DNA of 64,000 bases, from positions 93,155-157,154 of the forward strand of contig NZ_QQTO01000023.1 in NCBI RefSeq assembly GCF_003351345.1. Direction: 5' to 3'. Positions within the stretch are counted from its first letter, which is position 1. Each line of letters starts with the position of its first letter. Source of the DNA: Allobosea caraganae. GTDB lineage: Bacteria; Pseudomonadota; Alphaproteobacteria; Rhizobiales; Beijerinckiaceae. The position numbers were made by a program, and so were the translations under genes. Shown one piece after another: positions 56,706 through 64,000 of this stretch. The notes under the pieces were generated by a model. It worked only from the letters and a program-made list of their open reading frames with translations. It was not told the origin of the DNA and made no database searches.

Positions 56706-57127
56706 AGGACTCGCCGGTTGTCGTCGACAGCTCGGCGATCATCGCCATCCTTCGAAATGAACCGGAAAAGGCCGATCTCATCGCGGTTCTAAGCCAAAAC
56801 AGCTCCAACTTCTGCTCGATGGTTACATTCGTCGAGAGCTTCATGGTCTCGACTAACCGAAACCAGGATACGCCGGTCGACCTGCATCTCGGGTTGCTTG
56901 CCGAACTCGGCATCAAGACCATCGGGCTTGATCAGGATCAGGCCCTGCTTGCCGCTCAGGCCTTCCTCCGCTTCGGCAAGGGCCGCCACCCCGCGAAGCT
57001 CAACCTCGGCGATTGCTTCTCCTACGCCCTCGCCAAGTCCCTGAACGCCCCTCTCCTCTTCAAGGGCGACGATTTCAGCCAAACTGATATCGTGCCGGCG
57101 ATCGCAGCAGGAGCGGCAGGGCCATGA
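56702..57127 (+). CDS. VapC-family PIN-domain toxin
   Basis: Predicted 141 residues, starting with GTG 56702 that overlaps the vapB stop (GTGA). PVVVDSSAIIAIL carries the first Asp, VTFVESFMVS the Glu, and LNLGDCFSYALAKSLNAPLLFKG (two parts) the third Asp and final strand. It is an RNase of the Rv0624-like group. Unusually, its stop overlaps the start of the next gene, a hydrolase (ATGA), so three genes are coupled. Confidence 0.92.
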   Translation: MKDSPVVVDSSAIIAILRNEPEKADLIAVLSQNSSNFCSMVTFVESFMVSTNRNQDTPVDLHLGLLAELGIKTIGLDQDQALLAAQAFLRFGKGRHPAKLNLGDCFSYALAKSLNAPLLFKGDDFSQTDIVPAIAAGAAGP

Positions 57128-58038
57128 GCAATCTCGACTCCCTCTTCCCCGGCTTCACGGCGCATTGGGTCGATGGCCCCGTCGGCAAGATCTTCGCCCG
57201 CTCCGGTGGCGAGGGGCCGCCGCTGGTGCTGATCCACGGCTTTCCGCAGACCCATGCGCAATGGCACAGGATCGCGCCGGAACTCGCCAAGACGCATCGC
57301 GTCGTCTGCCTCGACCTGCGCGGCTATGGCTGGTCTTCCGCGCCGCATGGCGATGGCGGCAAGGCGCTCTATTCCAAGCGCGGCATGGGTGAGGATGTCG
57401 TGGCGGTGATGGAGGCGCTCGGCCATGCCCGCTTCGCGGTGGTCGGGCATGATCGCGGCGCCCGCGTCGCCTATCGGCTGGCGCTCGACCATCCCGGCCG
57501 CGTCGAGCGGCTCGCCCTGCTCGACATCGTGCCGACGCTCTCGATGTGGGAGGGCATGAATGCGGCGCGCGCCATGCAGGTCTACCACTGGACCTTCCTG
57601 GCCCAACCCGAGCCGGTGCCGGAGAACCTGGTCAAGGCCGATCCGGTCGGCTGGCTCGACCATACCATCGCGAGCTGGACGCGGGCGAAGAAGCTCGACG
57701 CCTTCCATCCGCTGGCGCTCAAGGCCTATGAGGAATCCTTCAGCGACCCGGCGCGCATCCACGCCGCCTGCGAGGATTACCGCGCCGGGGCGACGACCGA
57801 CCTGACCCATGACGAGATCGACCGCGTCGCCGGCAAGACGATCCTATGCCCGGTGCTGGCGCTCTGGGGCGATGGCGGCATCCCGGCCAAGGGCGAGAGT
57901 CCGCTTGAGGTTTGGCGCGAGACTTTTGCGCCGCAGGCCGAGGGACACTCCGTCACCAGCGGACATTTCCTGGCCGAGGAGAACCCGGAGGCGACGCTCG
58001 CCGCGCTCAGGCCCTTCCTGACGCGGGCGGCGGCCTGA
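57124..58038 (+). CDS. Haloacetate (fluoroacetate) dehalogenase-like alpha/beta hydrolase
   Basis: Predicted 304 residues. HGFPQTHAQWHRIAP and VVGHDRGARVAYRLALDHP place it in the fluoroacetate dehalogenase group. Counting from ATG 57124 gives Asp110 (nucleophile), Arg111 and Arg114 (carboxylate), Asp134, His155 and Trp156 with Tyr219 (halide pocket), and His281. From family knowledge these match the active site described for the Rhodopseudomonas enzyme (His280 there). I predict hydrolysis of the C-F bond of fluoroacetate to glycolate, but an epoxide hydrolase or other dehalogenase is possible. It overlaps vapC by four bases. Confidence 0.8.
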   Translation: MSNLDSLFPGFTAHWVDGPVGKIFARSGGEGPPLVLIHGFPQTHAQWHRIAPELAKTHRVVCLDLRGYGWSSAPHGDGGKALYSKRGMGEDVVAVMEALGHARFAVVGHDRGARVAYRLALDHPGRVERLALLDIVPTLSMWEGMNAARAMQVYHWTFLAQPEPVPENLVKADPVGWLDHTIASWTRAKKLDAFHPLALKAYEESFSDPARIHAACEDYRAGATTDLTHDEIDRVAGKTILCPVLALWGDGGIPAKGESPLEVWRETFAPQAEGHSVTSGHFLAEENPEATLAALRPFLTRAAA

Positions 58039-58077
58039 GGGGCGCACCGCGCCGTGCCTGCTTCCGGCAACCTCCCG

Positions 58078-58917
58078 ATGCACTCTTCCGGCCCGGAGCT
58101 CGCTCTCGTGCTCGGCGCCGGTGGCGCGCGCGGCCTCAGCCATATCCTGGTGCTGGAGGCGCTCGACGAGCTCGGCATCCGGCCGGCGCAGATCACCGGC
58201 TGCTCGATCGGCGCGATCATCGGCGCGGCCTATGCCGCCGGCCTTTCCGGCCGTGAATTGCGCGAGCATATCGAGGCGATCTTCCGCGATCGGCCCCGCG
58301 CCGTCGCAAGGCTGCTCGATGCCCGCATCGGCAAGCTCGCCGATCTCGTGCGCGGGCTCGGCAATCCCGTCCTGATCGATGGCGAGCGCCTGCTCGACCT
58401 GTTCTGGCCCGATTCTGTGCCTGATCGCTTCGAGGAGCTGGCGATCCCGTTCACGGCTGTGGCGACCGACTACCATCAGCATGGCGAGGTCAGGCTATCG
58501 AGCGGCCCGTTGACGCCGGCCGTCGCGGCCTCGCTGGCGATCCCCGGGCTCGTCAGGCCGGTGACGGTCGAGGGCCGGGTGCTGATCGATGGCGGCGCGA
58601 TCAACCCCCTGCCCTATGACCGGCTCCTAGTACCGGGCCGGATCGTTATGGCCGTGGATGCGAGCGCGCCGGCCAATGAGAGTGAGACCCGCGTGCCGAG
58701 CCCGCTGGAGGCGATGGTCGGCGGCTCGCAGATCCTGATGCGCTCGGTGGTCCAGCGCATGATCGAGCGCCAGCCACCCGACATCCTGATCCGCACCGGG
58801 GCGGAGGGTTTTGGCGGGCTCGACTTCTTCAAGGCGAAGGCGATCCTCGCCGCCGCCGAGCCTGTGAAGGACGAGGTCAAGCGAAGCTTGGCGCGGGCGC
58901 TCGAACGGCGGGAGTAG
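58078..58917 (+). CDS. Patatin-like phospholipase
   Basis: Predicted 279 residues from ATG 58078; GTG 58054 is an alternative. VLGAGGARGLSHILVLEAL is the oxyanion loop, ITGCSIGAIIGAAYAAG holds the nucleophile Ser43, and VLIDGGAINPLP holds the catalytic Asp. Such enzymes cleave acyl groups from lipids. The last 41 bases overlap the convergent ArsR-type gene. It lies 39 bases after the dehalogenase-like gene and may be in its operon. Confidence 0.92.
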   Translation: MHSSGPELALVLGAGGARGLSHILVLEALDELGIRPAQITGCSIGAIIGAAYAAGLSGRELREHIEAIFRDRPRAVARLLDARIGKLADLVRGLGNPVLIDGERLLDLFWPDSVPDRFEELAIPFTAVATDYHQHGEVRLSSGPLTPAVAASLAIPGLVRPVTVEGRVLIDGGAINPLPYDRLLVPGRIVMAVDASAPANESETRVPSPLEAMVGGSQILMRSVVQRMIERQPPDILIRTGAEGFGGLDFFKAKAILAAAEPVKDEVKRSLARALERRE

Positions 58918-59626
58918 CGGGTTCCGGCTCGTCGCAGCGGAAGCCCGGCAGACGGCTCTCCAGCGCCTCGCGGCCCTGATCGGTCAGGGTCACGGCGCGG
59001 CTGTCCTTCTTGCGCAGCACCCAGCCCACCTCGAAGCAGCGGCAGGCCAAGGCCGCCGCAAGGCTGCCAGCGAGATGCGGCCGGCGCTCGCTCCAGTCGA
59101 GGCAGGGTCGCAAGGCGGCGCGCCGGCTTTTCGAGGAGGCCTGCGCTGGATCGATGCCGAGCGCCATGAAGACCTCGACACCCGGGCGCGTCAGCCCGTA
59201 GCCGCCATCGGCGACGCTGAGATGGCCGCCCGCGACCAGCGCATCGTGGATGCCGATGCCGAGCCGGCCGGCGAAATGGTCGTAGCAGGTCCGCGCCTGG
59301 CTCAGCTCCTCGCCGACGCGCGAAGGCAGCTTGCGGCTCGTCGGCTGCGAACCGACCAGCACCATCAGCCCTTCGAGCGCAGTCGCGACCTCGGCACCAG
59401 CGAGGCGATAATAGCGGTGGCGGCCCTGCACGGCGACAGCGAGCAGCCCGCCCTGCAGCAGCCGGGCGAGATGGCCGCTCGCTGTCTGCGGCGCGACACC
59501 GGCGAGATAGGCGAGTTCCTTGGCCGTCAGCGCCCGCCCGTCCATCAGGGCGTGCAGCATGTTGGCGCGGGCAGGGTCGCCCATCAGATGGGCGATCTCG
59601 GCGAGATAGGGGCCTGGGCTGGTCAT
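58877..59626 (-). CDS. ArsR-type winged-helix transcriptional regulator
   Basis: Predicted 249 residues from ATG 59626 with GGGAGA upstream. The N-terminal ArsR domain is clear: IAHLMGDPARANMLHALMDG, LTAKELAYLAGVAPQTASGH, and GRHRYYRLAG. The long C-terminal half (about 100-240) is an added helical domain seen in a subgroup of larger ArsR proteins (CRCFEVGWVLRKKDSRAVTLTD). No metal cysteine motif is apparent. It is divergent from the TauE/SafE gene and may control it. Confidence 0.9.
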   Translation of the reverse strand: MTSPGPYLAEIAHLMGDPARANMLHALMDGRALTAKELAYLAGVAPQTASGHLARLLQGGLLAVAVQGRHRYYRLAGAEVATALEGLMVLVGSQPTSRKLPSRVGEELSQARTCYDHFAGRLGIGIHDALVAGGHLSVADGGYGLTRPGVEVFMALGIDPAQASSKSRRAALRPCLDWSERRPHLAGSLAAALACRCFEVGWVLRKKDSRAVTLTDQGREALESRLPGFRCDEPEPATPAVRAPAPSFA

Positions 59627-59645
59627 GGGCGCGGTCTCCCGTTCC

Positions 59646-59749
59646 AGAGCATTGGACCGAAAAGTGGAATCCGATTTTCGGAAAAATCCGATGCAATAAT
59701 AAAAGCCTAGATCGCCACTTTGCGTCCGGAAGGACGCTCGGCGATCTAG
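59646..59749. repeat. Family D palindromic repeat, copy 3 (inverted)
   Basis: CCAGAGCATTGGACCG then AAAGTGGAATCCGATTTTCGG, GATGCAATAATAAAAGCCTAG, and CGTCCGGAAGGACG to GATCTAG. It is the reverse complement of copies 1 and 2. It occupies most of the ArsR-TauE divergent promoter region. Confidence 0.9.
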
Positions 59750-59874
59750 CCGGCATGATGGCGCAGCCGGCGGCGCGGGCAAGCGGCAACGCTACGGCCG
59801 GGACCGTAGCGTCCCCTGGCGACAGCGGGCGGCAGGATTGCCACAAGCAGCGCACGCAATCGACGAGGCAGGCC

Positions 59875-60618
59875 ATGGACCAGACGACGCTCATCCTCTT
59901 CATCGCCGCCACCTTCCTGCTCGCCGGCTTCGTCAAGGGCGTCATCGGGCTGGGCCTGCCGACCATCGCGGTCGGCATTCTCGGCGTGGTGATGGCGCCG
60001 GCGCAGGCGGCGGCGCTGCTGGTCGTGCCCAACCTCGTCACCAATGGCTGGCAGATCGCGACCGGGCCCGGCCTGCGCGCCATCGCCGTCCGGCTCTGGC
60101 CGCTGCTCGCCGGCATCTGCATCGGCACCTGGGCCGGCGCCGGCCTGCTGCAGCAGGCCAAGGGCGGCTCGGCCACGTTCTGGCTCGGCGTCGCGCTGGT
60201 GCTCTATGCGGCGGTCGGCCTCAAGGCGGCGAAGCTGCGCGTGCCTGCGAATGCCGAGCGCTGGCTCGGGCCGGTCATCGGCATCACCACCGGCATCGCC
60301 ACGGCCGCGACCGGCGTCTTCGTGCTGCCGGCCGTGCCCTATCTGCAGGCGCTCGGGCTCGACAAGGACGAGTTGGTGCAGGCGCTCGGCCTCTCCTTCA
60401 TCATCTCGACGCTGGCGCTGTCCTTTGGCCTGATCGGCGCGGGCGCGCTCGACCTCGGCGTGGCGCAGAACTCGCTGCTGGCGCTGATCCCGGCGCTGGC
60501 CGGAATGGGCGTCGGCCAGGTGATCCGCAACCGGATCTCACCCGCGACCTTCAAGCTGTGCTTCTTCGCCGGGTTGCTGGCGCTCGGCTGCTATCTGGTG
60601 GCGCGGACGGTCGCGTGA
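59875..60618 (+). CDS. TauE/SafE family membrane permease
   Basis: Predicted 247 residues from ATG 59875 with GAGGCAGG upstream; the frame opens at 59755 but lies in repeat-derived sequence. About eight membrane helices. FVKGVIGLGLPTIAVGIL and the second-half copy GITTGIATAATGVFVLPAVPYLQ are the family pattern. Members export sulfite, sulfonates or other small anions; substrate unknown. The divergent ArsR-type gene is a likely regulator. Confidence 0.9.
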   Translation: MDQTTLILFIAATFLLAGFVKGVIGLGLPTIAVGILGVVMAPAQAAALLVVPNLVTNGWQIATGPGLRAIAVRLWPLLAGICIGTWAGAGLLQQAKGGSATFWLGVALVLYAAVGLKAAKLRVPANAERWLGPVIGITTGIATAATGVFVLPAVPYLQALGLDKDELVQALGLSFIISTLALSFGLIGAGALDLGVAQNSLLALIPALAGMGVGQVIRNRISPATFKLCFFAGLLALGCYLVARTVA

Positions 60619-60631
60619 GCGCGGTGCTTGG

Positions 60632-61057
60632 TCAGCGACGGCTGCGCCCGGCATAGGCCAGCCTGGTCCGCGCCCGCTTATGCCCGAACCAGGAGATCTC
60701 GCGGTCGCCGACATCGACATGCACGACGCCGTTGGGATAGGAGCCGACGCCGCCCGTGCTTTCGAGCGCCTTGGCGACCGCGACCGCCTTGCGGGCGGAG
60801 GTGGCCATCGGCCGGAAATCGACGGCGTTGCCGCTATAATGCTGGGAGCGCCGGGCGTGGCGGCCGCCACAGGTCGAGGTGATCTGGATGGGGCCGATCT
60901 TGGCGACGAGTTCCCTGATCATCGCGACGGCTTCGGGCTTGAGGCAGCCCGGACCCCTCACCTGCGGCTGGAAGGAGACCTGTTCGAGAGGGACGTTCGC
61001 GAACGAGAACGCGGGACAGCAGACTGCGAGGAGCGCAGCCAACGCGAATTGACGCAT
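60632..61057 (-). CDS. Secreted M15-type (D-Ala-D-Ala carboxypeptidase-like) peptidase
   Basis: Predicted 141 residues from ATG 61057. Signal peptide to about residue 20 (FSFA|NV). The zinc site is visible: His73 and Asp80 in SQHYSGNAVDFRP, and His113 in VVHVDVG. Peptidase_M15_3 proteins trim cell-wall peptides in the periplasm. It is convergent with the permease gene, 13 bases away. Confidence 0.9.
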   Translation of the reverse strand: MRQFALAALLAVCCPAFSFANVPLEQVSFQPQVRGPGCLKPEAVAMIRELVAKIGPIQITSTCGGRHARRSQHYSGNAVDFRPMATSARKAVAVAKALESTGGVGSYPNGVVHVDVGDREISWFGHKRARTRLAYAGRSRR

Positions 61058-61323
61058 GATGAACCTGAACCAGATCGGAGGAATGGAAGGCTCAAGCCAC
61101 CATTCCTTGGTCTGGCCGAGCAATTCATCGGCTATCTATGAGACGCAGAAGGCGAAAACATGGCAGGCCATGTCGACCCTATACGATAGAAAACCGAAGC
61201 CATCCTTTCGGATCGGAAATATAGTTCTAAAACTAGCCTATCATCCATCATATACTTCAACCACTACGCATGCATCGTCGCAATTTACGCAGCGTGATCT
61301 CGGCACATCCGTAATCACAAGTC
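61058..61323. other. AT-richer gap between tadA and the M15 peptidase gene
   Basis: About 61140-61320 is much poorer in GC than its surroundings and holds no convincing ORF, RNA or palindrome. It should include the promoter of the M15 gene. Confidence 0.5.
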
Positions 61324-61788
61324 CTATCGCCGCTCGCGGAAGAATTGGCGCAAAAGCCCCGCCGCCTCGCTCTCGCCCAGGCCGCCATAGACCTCCGGCG
61401 CGTGGTGGCAGGTCGGGCTGGCATAGAGCCTGACGCCGTTCTCGACCGCGCCGCCCTTGGGATCGGGGGCGCCGAAATAGAGCCGGCGGATGCGGGAAAA
61501 GGAGATCGCCGCCGCGCACATGGGGCAGGGTTCGAGCGTGACATAGAGATCGCAGCCGATCAGGCGCTCGCTGCCGATCTCCTCGCAGGCGAGGCGAAGC
61601 GCCAGCATCTCGGCATGGGCGGTCGGATCCTTCAGCTCCAGCGTGCGGTTGCCGGCGCTGGCGAGCACCTTGCCGTCGCGCATCACCACCGCCCCGACCG
61701 GCACCTCGCCGCGCGCGGCTGCCTCCCGCGCCTCGTCGAGCGCGCGCGTCATTCCGTCCGGGGCGCGATCGGGCTTGGATTGCGGCAT
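61324..61788 (-). CDS. tadA: tRNA-adenosine(34) deaminase
   Basis: Predicted 154 residues. It deaminates A34 of tRNA-Arg to inosine. Zinc ligands are in AHAEMLAL (His58, catalytic Glu60) and EPCPMCAAAI (Cys88, Cys91). EVPVGAVVMRDGKVLASAGN is typical of TadA. It is divergent from the pseudouridine synthase gene, 70 bases away, as in many alphaproteobacteria. Confidence 0.96.
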   Translation of the reverse strand: MPQSKPDRAPDGMTRALDEAREAAARGEVPVGAVVMRDGKVLASAGNRTLELKDPTAHAEMLALRLACEEIGSERLIGCDLYVTLEPCPMCAAAISFSRIRRLYFGAPDPKGGAVENGVRLYASPTCHHAPEVYGGLGESEAAGLLRQFFRERR

Positions 61789-61858
61789 GCCGCCTCTGCT
61801 TTGGCGCTCGCGACGTGGGAACCGCTCTGCTACAAGCGCCGGCTATGCAGGAGCGATG

Positions 61859-64000
61859 ATGAGCGACGACAACAACCAGAAAAGCCGTGGTCCGCGCAAG
61901 GGCGGCGGCGCCGGCGGCAAGGGCGGCGGCTTCCGCGGCGGCGACGGCAAGGGCCGTGGCCCGGCCGGCGGCCGTCCGGCTGGCGGCGAACGCAAGCCAT
62001 TCCGCGGCCGTTCGGAGGATGATCGTCCGCGCCGCAGCTCCGCAGAAGGGACTGAGCGCCCCGCCCGCCGCTTCGACAAGCCGGCAGGCCAGCGCGACGG
62101 CGCACCGCGTCCGCCACGCGATGGCGCGCCACGCCCGCCGCGCGAAGGCGGCGAGCGGCCGTTCCGCGCCAGGGCCGAGGGCGAGCGCGCGCCGTTCCGG
62201 TCCCGTTCGGGCGAGGATCGTCCGCGTCGCGATTCAGCCGAGGGCGGCGAGCGCCCTGCCCGCCGTTTCGACAAGCCCGCCGGCCAGCGTGATGGCGCAC
62301 CGCGCCCTCCCCGCGAGGGTGGCGAGCGGCCGTTCCGTGCCCGCCCCGAGGGCGAACGCAGTTCGAGCCGGCCCCCGCGTGAGGGCGGCGAGAGGCCGTT
62401 CCGCGCTCGCCCCGACGGCGAGCGCAGCTCCAGCCGGCCTCCCCGCGAGGGCGGCGCGCCCCGCGGCAAAAGCTTCGGCGACCGCGATGGCGGCAAGCGC
62501 TTCGAGCGGCCGAAATTCGACAGGCCGACTGGTCCGCGCACCGGCGAGGATCGGCCTCGCCGCCCGCGCCGCGACGAGGCCGAGGTCGCGGCGGCCCCGA
62601 GGGTGCTTCCCTCCGAGCGGGAGCCGGAGCGCATCGCCAAGGTGATGGCGCGCGCCGGCGTCGCCTCGCGCCGCGACAGCGAGGCGATGATCGAGGAAGG
62701 CCGCGTCAGCGTGAACGGCAGCGTCATCGCGAGCCCGGCGCTCGATGTCGGGCCTGATGACATCATCCTGGTCGATGGCGAGCCCTTGCCGGCGCGCGAG
62801 CGCACGCGGATGTGGCTCTATCACAAGCCGCGCGGGCTGGTGACGACCAACCATGATCCCGAAGGCCGCTCGACCGTGTTCGAGGCGCTGCCCGAGGACC
62901 TGCCGCGCGTGCTCTCGATCGGCCGGCTCGACATCAACACCGAAGGCCTGCTGCTGCTGACCAATGATGGCGGGCTGGCGCGGATGCTGGAGCTGCCGGA
63001 GACCGGCTGGCTCCGGCGCTACCGCGTGCGCGCCTTCGGCAGCATCACGCAGGACAAGCTCGATACGCTCTCCGACGGCGTCACCATCGAGGGCGTCGCC
63101 TACGGCCCGGTGATCGCCCGCTTCGAACGCGAGCAGGGCTCGAACACCTGGCTGACGGTCGACCTGCGCGAGGGCAAGAACCGCGAGGTCAAGACGGTGC
63201 TCGAGCATCTCGGGCTCGCGGTGAACCGGCTGATCCGGGTCTCGTTCGGGCCGTTCCAGCTAGGCGACCTGGAAGAGGGCGAGGTCGACGAGATCCGTTC
63301 GCGCGTGCTGCGCGACCAGCTCGGCGAAGAGCTGATGGCCAAGGCCGGCACCGATTTCGAATCGCCGCGCCGCGACGAGATGCCGGCGGCGCCGGCTCTT
63401 CGCCAACAAGGCCTGCGCGCGCCAGCGGGCGATGACAGGCCACGGCGGCGCGAAGGCAGTTCAGCCGGTCGCTTCGGCCGCGATGGCGATGTCGTGCGCA
63501 CGCCCTCGCAGGACGACCGCAGCGAAAAGCCGTGGAAGCGCACCGTCTGGCGCGATGCCGAGGCCGAGCCGCAACGCGAGCGGCGCGCTCCGCCGCGCCG
63601 CGGCGCCGATCCCAAGGAAGAACGCCAGGCCCGCGAGGCCACCGGCGAGGTCCGGCGCAAGCGCGATACGCCGATCGCCGATCCCAAGGGGCGGCGCGTG
63701 CTGGTCGAGCGCGTCAGCGCGACTGCACGCGAGGAGGCTCCGGCCCGCAAGCCGCGCGTGGAGCGTCCGGGACCGGTGCAGCGCGTGCCGCGTTCGGAGC
63801 GCGGAGAGCAGCGTGCGACTGTCGAGCGCAGCGTCAGCGAGAGGCCGGCACGGCGTCCGCGCGAGGAGATCGCCGGGCGCGACCGTGGCGGCGAGCGCCC
63901 CTGGCAGGAGCGCGCGCCGCGCGGCGACCGACCGGAGCGCGCGCCGCGCGAAGCTGGTGAACGGCCTCCGCGCCGCTTCTCCGAGCGCCCGGGCGAAGTG
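61859..64000 (+). CDS. RluB-type rRNA pseudouridine synthase with long Arg/Gly-rich flanks (cut by window end)
   Basis: At least 714 codons from ATG 61859 (AGGAG just upstream; ATG 61856 is an alternative), still open at the edge. Residues 1-250 are low-complexity Arg/Gly/Pro/Asp with near repeats such as GGERPFRAR and FDKPAGQRDGAPRPPR. An S4 RNA-binding domain (about 257-300) and the synthase domain (about 315-490) follow; the catalytic Asp358 is in GRLDINTEGLLLL. After about 510 a second Arg-rich tail extends beyond 200 residues. The core should modify 23S rRNA near U2605; the tails probably bind RNA. Confidence 0.92.
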   Translation, partial: MSDDNNQKSRGPRKGGGAGGKGGGFRGGDGKGRGPAGGRPAGGERKPFRGRSEDDRPRRSSAEGTERPARRFDKPAGQRDGAPRPPRDGAPRPPREGGERPFRARAEGERAPFRSRSGEDRPRRDSAEGGERPARRFDKPAGQRDGAPRPPREGGERPFRARPEGERSSSRPPREGGERPFRARPDGERSSSRPPREGGAPRGKSFGDRDGGKRFERPKFDRPTGPRTGEDRPRRPRRDEAEVAAAPRVLPSEREPERIAKVMARAGVASRRDSEAMIEEGRVSVNGSVIASPALDVGPDDIILVDGEPLPARERTRMWLYHKPRGLVTTNHDPEGRSTVFEALPEDLPRVLSIGRLDINTEGLLLLTNDGGLARMLELPETGWLRRYRVRAFGSITQDKLDTLSDGVTIEGVAYGPVIARFEREQGSNTWLTVDLREGKNREVKTVLEHLGLAVNRLIRVSFGPFQLGDLEEGEVDEIRSRVLRDQLGEELMAKAGTDFESPRRDEMPAAPALRQQGLRAPAGDDRPRRREGSSAGRFGRDGDVVRTPSQDDRSEKPWKRTVWRDAEAEPQRERRAPPRRGADPKEERQAREATGEVRRKRDTPIADPKGRRVLVERVSATAREEAPARKPRVERPGPVQRVPRSERGEQRATVERSVSERPARRPREEIAGRDRGGERPWQERAPRGDRPERAPREAGERPPRRFSERPGEV

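Noticed and set aside
56403..58038. A defence island or mobile element around the vapBC genes
   Set aside because: Neighbours are housekeeping genes (purD, patatin, permease); no integrase, att repeats or further defence genes were found.

Overview
This 64 kb window is ordinary, dense, high-GC chromosome from an alphaproteobacterium. The aa3 oxidase operon order (ctaC-ctaD-ctaB-small ORF-ctaG-ctaE-DUF983-surf1), the split glycine decarboxylase (gcvPA/gcvPB), the plant/alpha-type glutamate-cysteine ligase, an IalB-family protein, a DUF1127 protein and palindromic intergenic repeats all point to Hyphomicrobiales. Bosea or a close relative is my best guess, by inference only. Long reading frames lie opposite many real genes; I treat these as GC-bias artefacts.

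Layout. 1-395: end of atpF with its terminator. 623-2745: an L,D-transpeptidase and a Phd/PIN toxin-antitoxin pair. 2752-8363: the glycine cleavage operon (gcvT-gcvH-gcvPA-DUF559 gene-gcvPB, minus strand) behind a tandem glycine riboswitch. 8423-9546: a lipoprotein and an IalB-like protein. 9828-20046: cytochrome aa3 oxidase structural and assembly genes, followed by threonine synthase, an M16 peptidase and an acetyltransferase. 20100-23054: a membrane PAS-GGDEF-EAL protein with a degenerate GGDEF motif. 23220-25511: YqgE, a DsbD-alpha-like protein and a peroxiredoxin. 25666-27672: monooxygenase and VOC genes divergent from a TetR regulator, with a palindrome between. 27841-29730: a GNAT and an AraC regulator. 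29869-32365: ispH-thrB-rnhA, with a duplicated 5' fragment of rnhA. 32727-37071: Kef antiporter, MATE exporter, DUF937 protein. 37239-41013: chemoreceptor, DUF1127 protein, LysR regulator, lone Flp pilin. 41276-44935: gshA, a YbdK-type ligase, rsmE. 45153-47357: secreted protein, ubiA, DUF6101-like protein. 47605-52328: an envelope cluster (CysQ-like phosphatase, DUF4170, DUF374 acyltransferase, waaA, lpxK, DUF2093). 52487-56386: dienelactone-hydrolase-like protein, xseA, purD. 56403-58917: vapBC with a perfect operator-like palindrome, coupled to a predicted fluoroacetate dehalogenase, then a patatin. 58877-64000: ArsR-type regulator, TauE/SafE permease, M15 peptidase, tadA, and an RluB-type pseudouridine synthase with very long Arg/Gly-rich flanks, cut by the window edge.

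Four families of dispersed palindromic repeats (called A-D here) fill many intergenic gaps. Twice a family D element supplies the stop codon of its neighbour. I saw no tRNA, rRNA, CRISPR array, prophage or complete insertion sequence, and nothing I would call a new multi-gene system. The points most worth a second look are the rnhA 5' duplication, the vapBC-dehalogenase unit with conserved active-site numbering, the family D repeats at stop codons, the DUF559 gene inside the glycine cleavage operon, and the long tails of the RluB protein.
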